The notes below the pieces were generated by a model. That model did no database searches. It worked only from the letters and a program-made list of their open reading frames with translations, and was not told the origin of the DNA. From the NCBI GenBank assembly GCA_963169105.1, contig OY720639.1, forward strand, positions 53,239,848 through 53,303,847: a DNA stretch of 64,000 nt, given 5' to 3'. The position numbers and the translations under genes were made by a program. Each line of letters opens with the position of its first letter. Position 1 is the stretch's first letter. This DNA is from Ceriagrion tenellum (taxonomy: Eukaryota; Arthropoda; Insecta; Odonata; Coenagrionidae). Of this stretch, positions 54,151 through 64,000 are shown one piece after another.

Positions 54151-55209
54151 TTGATAAAGTCTTCAATGTCAAATTCACTTCCGAAATATTAAATCGTCTC
54201 GCTCCAAGTGGCAGTCTAACAAATTAGTCGTATCTGATCGATGATTTTACCAATACAAAAACATAAAATACAACATACGGCATACCTATTTTCGTTACCC
54301 ACTCTTAACATTAGATGTCGCTAGCATTATTAATTATTTGTATAGTACTTCGAATACAAATTTGTGAGGTACGCAACAGAGATTCGCAACATGCGACAAT
54401 TTTTGGAGTCGATAATCAAGACGTGAACGATTTATGTTAAAGTAATACTGAGCCGGTAAAAAATATAAAAAGATGACCTCCTAAAAATATTACACCGGTT
54501 CGGTCGAACGGGGATCGCAAGATCGTTTCAAATACAATCGCTCGTAACTCGAAACGACGACCGCGCACGATGTATGGAGCATCGTGCAGCAATGACCGAT
54601 CGGGTTAGTCAGTAATTTACCATGGAAAGATCGTTACCTTTCGTGCCTAGGCTAGTGCGATGACTAACTCTGCCCATGGATTTTCGATGAGAAAAATTCA
54701 TCGAAATGATTCCATTTCGATGGTTGTCATCGATCTGCGAATAGGGCGGGTATAAAAATCGATGGCTTTCGAGTATCGACGAATTTCAACGGTCGATGAC
54801 TATCGATGATTGATGAATATAATTGATTGGTGCAGAAGGTCATGCTCGTTTTGCAATTTGATTTGGATATCGAGCTAAGACTGAATTGGATCAAACTAAA
54901 TTGTGAGGCGGATGATTCGTATCGACTCATCGGTATCTCTTTGACATCGATTCATGACATGACATTCACCGTCATTGACGTAATTCATCGCATCGCGATG
55001 GCTAAAATCATCGACGCTGATTTCGATTCATCAATTCATCGCAAAAATCTATTCGTGTCTCTTGAAACTGGACGATAACTACCGCCTCGGCTAGAGGAGC
55101 GGTAACTAAAGGCCGATAATTGAGAATCGCGGAGCGGAAACCCTTGAAGAAATTCGGGACATTTTACGTCGCAATATCGCTTCATTTAGAATCGCTAGAA
55201 ACTCACAGG

Positions 55210-55423
55210 TAGTTGCAACAACAGCTGTTCATTATTGAGCGGTAACCGACCAATAGCCTCGGTAACTTTACGTCGCAATAACGTTCCGTTTCGTACCGCT
55301 CGAAAAACTCAACACCACTAAGCTATAGTGGTCCAGGGCAATGCGGACGTTTCCTAAGCCGCTCTTCTCTTGACCACAGGCGGATGGAAACCACGTGTCT
55401 GACATGCCTGCTCTATCGTTTTC
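55210..55423 (+). repeat. 214-bp block duplicated at 57,659-57,872 (copy 1)
   Basis: Identical to 57,659-57,872 except two positions (TTTCGTACC/TTTTGTACC and GACCACAGG/GACCGCAGG), same orientation, 2.45 kb apart. It lies in the degenerate array. Confidence 0.95.
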
Positions 55424-55639
55424 CCGCACTTGTAAATTGTATACGTACTTGTCCAAACTGTGCGAGTAAATGGCATTGTAGAGAGATAACCGATCAGTAA
55501 AACCGGTAACTTTACGTTGCAATATCTTTTGCTTTCGTATCGTTCGCAACTAGGAAACCTCTACCTCTACGACTCCTGGAGCATCGAAGAACGGAAACCA
55601 AAGGGTAAAGCCGGTAATTCTATATCTAATTAATGTTAC

Positions 55640-56060
55640 GTCTCGTATCCCATGACACTTACAGTGTTTCACATATAATACAGGAATTAAGGTGGGAGCC
55701 GCTAGAGACTCAGGCTGCACGCTAGGCTTAGCTTGCTTGAGAAATTCAGAACCGGCGTGTTTCAGAGCGATACAAAGAATATTATCATGACGCCTCACTA
55801 CATCTCTAGGTCTGACAGAAGCGATGAAATAAGAGAGATACATTGCCGAACAGATAGGTGATGATACCAGTTCTTTCTGCGCACAACAAGCGACCACAGT
55901 ATAAACTGAGCTCCACTAAATACACTCCCATAATACACTTCACCATTTCACTTCCCAAAACCTTATCCCTTAAATCTTAACACGGCTGGTGTTCCAACAT
56001 CTCCCACCACGAGCCCATGCGGCGGCCTGCAGAGTAGTGTGTAGATGTAGACTTAACGAC
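55640..56060 (+). repeat. LINE 3' end (copy 3)
   Basis: Matches copy 2 almost throughout: GGAATTAAGGTGGGAGCC, GCCTCACTACATCTCTAGG, GAGCTCCACTAAATACACTC, then a GGCGGCCTGCAGAGTAG segment and a TGTAGATGTAGA tail. The minus frame 55,550-55,897 is the shadow seen in copy 2. Short relatives at 56,440-56,480 and 60,386-60,462. Confidence 0.7.
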
Positions 56061-56511
56061 CACTACCGACACGGCTGGTGGTGCAGTTACCGCTCGATAG
56101 AGCCGGAAATTTTACACAGAAATTTCGTTTGGCATCGAATAGCTCCATACTCGAAGACTACTACAATGGAACAGAAACCGATTGGCCATAATTCGTAACT
56201 GTAAAGCTGTAAAGTTCGGGAGAGCCAGTAATTTCACGCCATAGTATCGTAAGGTTTCGTTCCGCTCGAAAGTAGAAGATAAGCACTATGGGGCGGTAGC
56301 ACATCGACCATGAGTGGGCACTGTAGAACGGAAACCGATCGGCGGAGTCGGTAATATTACGTCTCTGTTTCGTTTCATACCATAAGAAATTTGACGATTG
56401 CGACCGCCTAGAAACACTCGATTAGCCATAAATCATTTACAGTAACCTGCGTGCCACCTCCGGGTGTGTGGCAGGCGGTAGGTTATCACTAAAATGCATT
56501 ACACGATACAC

Positions 56512-57181
56512 TTGGTATTTTGACCGAGAAAGTTCCCTAGTCATAATGGAGATAATTATCGAATCACACGTTTCTATTTCATCAGCTGTAGGATGTATGA
56601 ATTAAATTTTGCATAATTAATGTTTAATTAATATACAATTATATGACTGAAATACTACCTAATTAAATAAAAATATCAATACAAGTCTTTAACTTTTCTC
56701 GTTTTCTTCGCGCGGTACGTTCAATACTCCTAAATAACGGAAGGTTTTTTTTTACGATCCTAAAAAACTTACTCCGGCAACAATACGATTAGTGTAAAAA
56801 TGTGAAGAAAACATACGAAATACACACTGTTAATTTTTTGACGAGATCTAGGTGGTAGAAATTCCTCATTTTTTAAATAATTTTTATAAGTAGTTTGTTT
56901 TATTTTTGAATTAATAATTTTTTACTGATATTTTTCTTTTTAATTTATATTCATATTTTTTTATTACTAGTAGAAATTCCTCATTTTGAAAATATTTCTC
57001 TGGAGTGCATACACGTATTGTTTCCTATGTAAAAGGGCTGGTATTTTTCGTCAAAAATCTCGGAAAATACTTTGGTATGGGGCTGATATTTGGTATTTTT
57101 AGAATGGTGAGATGTTTTTCTTCAAAATGAAACCATATTCGGTGATTTCTGAGTGAAAAGATATTTAGCTCAAACTACCTT
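56512..57181 (+). mobile_element. TIR element, family 1, copy B (most complete)
   Basis: Left end TTGGTATTTTGACCGAGAAA, right end TTTAGCTCAAACTACCTT: inverted AAGGTAGTTTGANC. All family blocks are present in order. Inside, TAGAAATTCCTCATTTT occurs twice (about 56,857 and 56,970), flanking an extra AT-rich 115 bp. Non-coding. Confidence 0.7.
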
Positions 57182-57658
57182 CAGTTAAGCAACTACTGAC
57201 TCATAAGCAAAAACGTGATAAAACTTACAGGAGGCCATAATTATCAAAAATCACACCAACAACGTCTTAAATGCCATTATGTATTAATATCTTTACAACT
57301 ACATACATGCATAGACATGCAAGGGTATGCCGAAAACACGCACGGCCCGCTATTAATATCAGTTATCAGATGAGAATATAAGAATTCGGGAGTAAGTCAA
57401 CTAACTAGCCACACTATTTATCGAATAATCAAGTTAAAAGTCTCATTGGCAGCTGTTATCGTTTCTTATCGTTGGCAGAGAAAAAAGACATTTTAAACCC
57501 AACCGTTCTGCAGAATATTTCTCTAATTTTGTTCTCATGATCACATAAACCGCATAACTTCGGAGTTCGTAAGATGTCACAGACGCAGTCAGTAAAATAT
57601 ACATACATAATGCATTGAGTCTAGATTTTAATCAACGGTCTAAAATCGATTCCTATCC
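57182..57658. other. Unassigned DNA
   Basis: AT-rich, no frame or repeat recognised. Confidence 0.5.
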
Positions 57659-57872
57659 TAGTTGCAACAACAGCTGTTCATTATTGAGCGGTAACCGACC
57701 AATAGCCTCGGTAACTTTACGTCGCAATAACGTTCCGTTTTGTACCGCTCGAAAAACTCAACACCACTAAGCTATAGTGGTCCAGGGCAATGCGGACGTT
57801 TCCTAAGCCGCTCTTCTCTTGACCGCAGGCGGATGGAAACCACGTGTCTGACATGCCTGCTCTATCGTTTTC
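57659..57872 (+). repeat. 214-bp block duplicated at 55,210-55,423 (copy 2)
   Basis: 212 of 214 identical to copy 1, but outside the array: upstream is unrelated AT-rich DNA and downstream starts a C/T-rich tract. Both edges are abrupt. Confidence 0.95.
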
Positions 57873-58135
57873 TCCCCTCCACCCCTACTTTCCGCACACC
57901 ACCCCCTCCACTCCACACTCCTATTTCTCAGGCAGCACAACCCCCACCCCTCTCTCACACTCCCACCTTCCATTCCCCCCCCTCCACCTACCGAAGTCCC
58001 TAATCCACACGTTCCCACTCCTTCCTGAGAACATTCCTCTTTCAGTCTCTCCTTCTTCCTCTCGTCTCTTTCCTCCGACGCTCTTCCAAAATTTTTCCCG
58101 GCCTTGCCTCTTTCTCCCAGGCCACTACACGCAGG
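57873..58135. repeat. C/T-rich tract
   Basis: Plus-strand CCTCC/CACCC/TCTTCC low-complexity sequence similar in type to 31.2-31.6 kb. The open frames on both strands (57,740-58,189) are compositional. Confidence 0.6.
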
Positions 58136-58189
58136 ACTGGCCGGCCCCGAGAAGACGAAGAGGATAACAAGATTTACGATGATGAGCAA

Positions 58190-59460
58190 AAACTCAGATC
58201 TTTCAAAGAATTGACAAAATGCAAAATAAATATGAAATTAAAACCTAAGTGCCACTTTCTAGAGGAAAAACAATGAAGTTAGGGTCTTGCACTGCTCATT
58301 CACAAAGCAGAAAATAGGTGGAGGAATATTTTATCCGCAACGAACTAGAATATGGGAAAAGTTGAGTTCTATCACATTCACAACTTGATGGATAAATTAT
58401 TCATTACAGCTTTTAAACATCAATATGAATATATATGTTAATCCAGAGTGTACCCCATGTAGTTTTTGGTGGATTATACTCGACGTTTCGTGGTCTACGT
58501 TCAGAAGGAGGCTTGATACTGGAATCTGATCAAGTGTGGCGACGAGAAGAGAAGACGCTTTGAAAAAGGTATTTTGATGAGTCGAGCTTCGTCAAGGCTA
58601 TCAGAAGAATTGAAATGGAATCCCTACCATACCTTAGGTTAAAGCATATACACGACTTCCTGAGTGTAATCAAAATTTGCAGGTTCAAGTTTGTGGCAAT
58701 TCATGATAAAAAGAAATAAAAAAAATATTTCTACACGATTTACCTGATCGACCACTGTTACAACGCTTACGCTTCACTTTTCAAGACTGGTCCGGAAAAT
58801 GACGCGTGTAATTGAGAAAAAGAAAAGGGCCTTCTTTCGTTTTTTCATTTCATGAGTCAATATGATACTTGTCACTTCTCCGGAGACGCGAAAAATATTG
58901 TTAAACTCCGTGACTCTGCGGTGGTTTAGATTACTGGCAATATATTGGACAGAGATTTTGCATGACGGACAGGTTTAAATGTTCACACTTGCTATGTTCG
59001 ATCAGGGACCACAATCGCTGAGATCGGAGTCGACAATTAAGTAAAAGCGACTTGGCTCTACTAAGATTACATATCCAGTAGTATTAGGAATACTGAACAG
59101 AAATCTGAATAGAATCACAGAAATATGTTATACACTAATTAGCTAGAAAAATTAATATAAATGCTCCAAGCTGAACCTGGTAGAAGTGGTCGATATTCAT
59201 GATGAATAAAACCCTTTTTAATCTTCCAAAGATATCCTAATAAATAAGTAATAATTAATATTGTATAATAAGCTATAGTTAATCTGTAGAAGTACACAAT
59301 GTCACTGGCTTATTCATCACGTATCAGCTAGGCTAAGACTACTTCAAAAATTGAGATAACGTCAATTTCTGGATGAAACGGAATGTTATTGTTTTAATTC
59401 CGCTCTATAACTGAGGGATATAAATAAATATAGAAGGGTATAATAAGACGCTGGTGAAGA
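58190..59460. other. Intergenic DNA, one PLE-type fragment
   Basis: 58,476-58,505 (TATACTCGACGTTTCGTGG) resembles 50,932-50,948 (ATACACTCGACATTTCGTT), two copies of one terminal-repeat family; the core here is degenerate. Otherwise nothing. Confidence 0.45.
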
Positions 59461-59463
59461 GAT

Positions 59464-59775
59464 TTATATGAAGTATAGGCTTGCATGGAGCAGAAACGTG
59501 GACTCCGAGAAAGTAGGACAAGTTTTCCAGATGTGTGAGCGAAGGAGGGTGGAGAGGTGGGCTGGACGCAAAGGAAGACGAACATGGGGATGCTTCGTTA
59601 GGTTGGTGAGAAATGGAAACTTCAGGAAGAGATTAGTGGGAGGCAAAGTAGGTGGCCGGAAGAGATAATGGGGAGCAAAGGGTGGCTCAAGATAATGGTA
59701 GAGGGGAGGAGAAGAAAGCAAACGGAGGAGACGAAAGAGAATACGTTTTATGGACGGGAAGAAAATGGGTAGGAA
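59464..59775 (+). pseudogene. LINE C-terminal fragment
   Basis: Across frames: AETWTPRK, RRRVERW / GWTQRKTNMGMLR, VGEKWKLQEEISG, RKRIRFMDGKK. The order matches the ETWTL.K ... WRRM ... NEEVL ... L......R ... RKRI.F.DG pattern also seen at 51.7-52.0 kb on the minus strand. Shifts and stops throughout. Confidence 0.6.
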
Positions 59776-61600
59776 CTACGCTGAGATGAAAAAAGAAAAA
59801 TTATCCTTTAATGATACCCTCATTTGTAAAAAGAAAGAGAATTTCTCTGACTTCCGCTTAAACCTTTTCTTACGACAAATTACTTATTATCAATGATAAA
59901 AATCAATCTCTGAACTGGCCGCAGATATATAATACGAGATACACTCCTCCCAACAGATACGTAGAACAATTCCCTCTTTACACGCACCAGTGATAAAAAT
60001 GAAAAGAATTGCTTACGATACTCGGAAAATTCCCAATCCACATTTTTTTCCTGGTTTTTTGGTCTCGTCTTAACTATTATATAACATTTCTTAGATGCCC
60101 AAAATTTTCCATTAGGAAATTTCCCTGTCGATTTTAGGTACCTACCATAAACTTTGAACTTACTTTTTAACGCGCTTCATACATAATAATACGATCAAAA
60201 CTAAAATCAAAAGGCAAGGACACAAATTACACATGTAGAGAGAGACACTCAAAGTTGGAATTAGAGCAAGGAAATACACTGTCGAGTGGAGTTCGACGTT
60301 GAATTACATGTGGTTAAAATAAGATTCACTTATCCGACTCTCCCCTCGTCCAATAATAATTCTTTTCTCCAATACTCCCCGAGTTCACTGCTGGTGCCCC
60401 AGCACCCCCAAATACACGCCCCCGCGGTGAGTCGCAGTGTAGTCTGTAGATCTACAGGGGGGAATGTCGCGCTCCAAAGAAGCCGATTCCTACGAGCATG
60501 TATCACATACAGTGCCGAAAATGGGGTAAAATGGCGAGACTTAAAACAAGGCGCGCGGCTAGGTTATGTTTTTATCCGAGTTCGTAAATACGAATTCTTT
60601 CTGTCCTGGGTCCTGAAAATATATTGGCGGCTCACTTAACATTTACAACAAAAGGGCATCTTCTACCGTGATAAGTCAGTCCACCCTTGCCTATCCGTAA
60701 CCTTAATATCTTATCATGAGCTGACATCAGCAGAAAATTGCGACAGATTATTTGGGATACATATCGAACAGAAAGATCAGCGTTGCTATAGACAGATATT
60801 ATGTACTTCCAGGACTTATAAGGTTTTCTACGCCAAATTTCAAATTTCCCAGGTGATAAATCCTCGGGAGTGTATTTTTGAAAAGTCGCAATAGTGGGAG
60901 CACAAAACATTAACACATGCACTGTGAGGGAATTGAGTTTTCCGACAAACAGGGCACCGCCACTATTGCTATAGAGGAAAATCGACTTCTTTCCGATACT
61001 ATTTTATTCTTCGCCTCGGCCGCGACTACGGCAGCAAATAAAGGTGAAAAATAAGAGGAGAAACACGTATTCCATCTTCGTTAGCGTGAGTTTAAAGAAT
61101 AGGACTTGAAAGCCAATATTCAGGGCACAAGTTCTCAATAAACACCAAAGACGAAACCAAATCAGCCTCGTAAGGCCTGGTGGCCCAAGTCCCCCTGTTA
61201 TACGCTCTCATATCGCAGAACTTGGATGGCCAGAACGCGCAGAGCACAAGGGGCGACAGATTGAAATGCTGTGAACGATACAGGAATGAATACGGCGAGA
61301 ATTCTCCCAGTCCAAACTTCATCTGATGTAATCTCACGATTTTGTATATACGTCACTACGCGGGAAATTAAACCTTTTCAATAACGTCGAAAATCAAATA
61401 TCAACGTAGTAGATATCCTGCTCGAGCCTGGAAATGAGAAATTTAGAGACAGAAAACTGGTCAGTCAGCGATTATATTTTTTAATGAATAATTTTTTGAA
61501 AAATTGATACAGCAAGATTGGGTGCACGTAAATCCGGAGCAGGGAGAGACATTCAACATGCAACGCTAAGCTGATACTTGCTAATAGTCAACAAGATCCC
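59776..61600. other. Unassigned intergenic DNA
   Basis: Only a short LINE tail piece at 60,386-60,462 (ATACACGCCCCCGCGGTGAG then GTAGATCTAC). No other recognisable feature. Confidence 0.5.
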
Positions 61601-62129
61601 TATTCTGATAGAAGACGAAAAGAGAATCCAGAACTGCAAGAAAGAACTACGGAAAAATACAGCCAAAAGATAATAATTGAATTGTAAATGAAATTGAAAG
61701 AAAATAATTGAAAAAAACATAGTTTGCGGGAAAAATCCAGACGACCAAGTCACCATGAGATTTGGACCTCAAGAACATCCTAAGGAAGAATTTGACCACC
61801 TGGGAAAGAGGGTCACTTGTAATGGAAGAAGCAAGAAAAATAAAGACAGTAGATGATCGCAGGCCAAGACAACATTCCACACGAAAAAGATAGCATAAAC
61901 GAGATCGGAAGAAAATGAGCACTTCATTAAAACATATATTTGGAACATAGGGTTCCATAAATATATAGACATATTTGAAGTATGGTCTTGCACATCGGCC
62001 AAGCTGGGATGAAAACAGCAGCAGAACATAGGAAACAGGAATTGAGATAATTGAGGCGTTATTTGGAGGGATGGTGAAAATCAAGTGGACGAAGAATCAC
62101 CAATTAAAAAGTATTACTAAGAGATGGAG

Positions 62130-62320
62130 AGAAAAGTAGTATCATGAAAACTCTGAGAAGATGGAGCTTACTTGGCACATTTAACGGCACAATGTAACAA
62201 ATACTGAAAGGAAAAATGAATGGGAAGCATTACTGAGGGAGACCAAGGATGGGATGCACGAGGAAAAGTATGAAGGACGCTAAAACGAAGAATTATGACG
62301 GAGTAAAGAGGTTCTACAAA
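62130..62320 (+). pseudogene. LINE C-terminal fragment
   Basis: Broken translation gives RRWSLLGTF, KGKMNGKHY, GRPRMGCTRKSMKDAKTKNY and DGVKRFYK, the W.GH.LR / IEGKM.GKR.RGRPR / Y..VKR order of LINE C-termini. Upstream 61,600-62,130 may be more of the same element but is unreadable. Confidence 0.55.
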
Positions 62321-62449
62321 GAGTCAATCAAACTGGAAAGCTGCAAGAAGACCAATCTTCGAATCAATAGCGATGCCTTTGAGCCCACGACTCAGAGTGA
62401 GACGCCATCTATCTTTTCAATCAACACATATTGATTCCAGTAATTGCAA

Positions 62450-64000
62450 TGATTTGCCATACAAATTTTAAAAAACTTGGAAGGGGTAAGTGGAGTATGA
62501 ATTTCATCAAAAATTAACTTCCCGAGAAAAGCCGCTTAGAAATATGTTTTTCGCAAAAAAATCTTTTTTCAACTGCTCACGCCATTTAAACCGGATCTAC
62601 TTCAAGTTTATCTCATCAAATAATATTTTAAAAGGTTAGATTGAGCAAAAGTTACCTCGTACAGCAGTGATTCTTTACCTATTTTGCCACCCCGAGCCAT
62701 CCAATTCCCTCATACATTAAAGAAATTAATAAGTCAGTTACGTACGTTTTTGGCGAAATTTCGTGGAACATTTTCATCCTTGAAATTCAAGAATTGTTCA
62801 TGCTGTCCACTGTTCCTTTTAAATATGAAGACTGATATACAATGCATTATAATGACGTACGTCATCTTAAAGAGTGAGAAAGTTCATTATTTACATTCTT
62901 ACCACTATTCCAAACCTTAAACCATTATTTTAAAATTTTCGCATATCCCAAAGCCGCCTAAGGCGTACTACAATTTGGTAACTGCGGACCTCAGGGCTCA
63001 GGAGGATATTTTTTCAAGGGGTATTTTTCGAAGTGAGGAGGTTTTGAGGAAAAATTATTTCAATGAGTACGAAAATACTGAAAAAAATCAATTAATTCTT
63101 TTTTGGAGAGAACATCCACCACAAAATCAGCCAAATGATAAATTTCTCATAAATGCGAGTAACTTAATTATGTAAGCTGGATATAAGTTTGATCCCAGTC
63201 GAGGAAAACTATAAGCAATAAACTTACCTTAATAAGGAATTTTCAACGTTAATTAAAGTTCTAGTCAAGCAGTAACTTATGTACTTTCCCATGAATGAAA
63301 GACGCGGGTTTTCTTCTGGAGAAATCCACGAAATATTACCCCGCGCCAAATTTAGTCAATGTCAAGGTCAGCTTGGAATAAAGACTACCGGTTATGTATG
63401 AGTCTCCGGTGTCGCGGTGACGGTTTACTGAATTCCAAAAACTTACCGTTGAAATTAGCATCAGTTTCGCTTTAGATTTATTCATTGGTGAGTGATATAA
63501 GAGATGCGTCCGACAGCTGAGGCCATTTGAGCCTTCGAGTTCACACGAATTGGTTGATAGGAAAAGGATAAGAAAAGGGTTAAGCCCTTGCGCACACGGC
63601 GACATTACTGGCAACACAGCTGGCGCAGTAAAAGGATAGCGGTAAATTTATCCGCGTGAAAAACAAAATCGCATGACATGTGAATGGCACACTTGTGATT
63701 GCTATGCTCTAGTGGGGTTAAACCACATTAAATGTTTCTAACGATCTGGCGGCAAATTTGCGCGTACTTCCGCCTTCATTTGGGCGTGAATAGAGAGATA
63801 AAATGGTACGTAGAGAAAGATTTTACCACGGAAGCGTTAAATATTGATTCGTATAATCTATGAGTGTTTTAATCGACATTATACAGAGAGAGAAATTGAA
63901 AAAATGCCATACCCAAACTTATTTCGTAAAGAACGGCACAACAACGGAACAAAAATTTGAGGAGGCTGTGATCATAAATGATGAAGTTTCACGGTAAATT
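62450..64000. other. Unassigned intergenic DNA to window end
   Basis: AT-rich; short frames without motifs (62,684-62,920, 62,975-63,175). No splice-framed exon or RNA gene recognised. Confidence 0.5.

Larger units (their letters stand above)
54480..56400 (+). repeat. Degenerate tandem array with a LINE inserted
   Basis: A loosely conserved unit of roughly 100-150 bp recurs: GAGCGGTAACCGA, then CCGGTAA(C/T)TTTACGTCGCAA, then CGTTTCGT(A/T)CCGCTCG. Copies begin near 54,545, 55,093, 55,237, 55,475, 56,085, 56,215 and 56,320. 55,640-56,060 is an inserted LINE end; 54,700-55,070 is ATCGAT/CATCGA-rich. No protein recognised. Confidence 0.55.

Noticed and set aside
54827..55078. 83-codon plus frame
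   Set aside because: Made of repeated ATCGAT-type words; no recognisable domain.
1..64000. CRISPR arrays, operons, bacterial promoters or prophage
   Set aside because: No regularly spaced identical repeats, no operon-like reading frames; sequence is clearly eukaryotic.

Overview
The window is nuclear DNA of an animal, almost certainly an arthropod and probably an insect; I cannot name the species. The evidence is AT-rich sequence, spliced genes with kilobase introns, a TTAA-flanked piggyBac relative, Penelope-like (PLE) retroelement fragments with a GIY-YIG domain, RTE-type LINEs and several small terminal-inverted-repeat families. There is no bacterial gene organisation.

One host gene is clear. 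It lies on the minus strand between 22,799 and 3,860, with a possible first coding exon at 31,829-31,772. I joined ten exons by splice site and phase, and the frame stays open through all ten (1,475 codons plus stop). The product is a synphilin-1-like protein (SNCAIP family): N-terminal disordered region, short helix, ankyrin repeats, coiled coil, and a very long Ser/Pro-rich tail. Exon order and junction residues follow the vertebrate protein as I remember it. Most insects, including Drosophila, are usually regarded as lacking synphilin, and alpha-synuclein is vertebrate-restricted, so this copy must do something older than binding synuclein.

The introns (5,820-22,327) and the upstream interval (22,800-31,771) hold transposon insertions. 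These are an internally deleted piggyBac element at 13,608-14,851, a 160-bp inverted repeat pair at 17.3/18.1 kb, a pogo-like element at 21.65 kb, a hAT-like element at 19.0 kb, PLE and LINE fragments at 24-27 kb, and a TIR element at 30.5-31.0 kb. Sampled stretches of the gene are strongly CpG-depleted and the downstream half is not, as expected for a germline-methylated gene body.

From about 31.9 kb to 64 kb I see no host gene. The region is intergenic and dense in repeats: an RTE LINE with an intact 5' part fused to a PLE 3' end (38.28-40.85 kb); a 237-bp insertion with a 14-bp target duplication (41.6 kb); a TIR element carrying a complete tRNA-like fold (43.55-43.71 kb); a 470-920 bp TIR family with nested insertions (44.6, 47.2 and 56.5 kb); a 1.9-kb TIR element (47.64-49.53 kb); a degenerate tandem array (54.5-56.4 kb) sharing a 99% identical 214-bp block with 57.66 kb; and scattered LINE 3' ends. 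A recurring theme is a hammerhead-ribozyme-like core (CTGANGA, stem II, GAAA) at six loci, matching the PLE terminal repeats known to carry such motifs.
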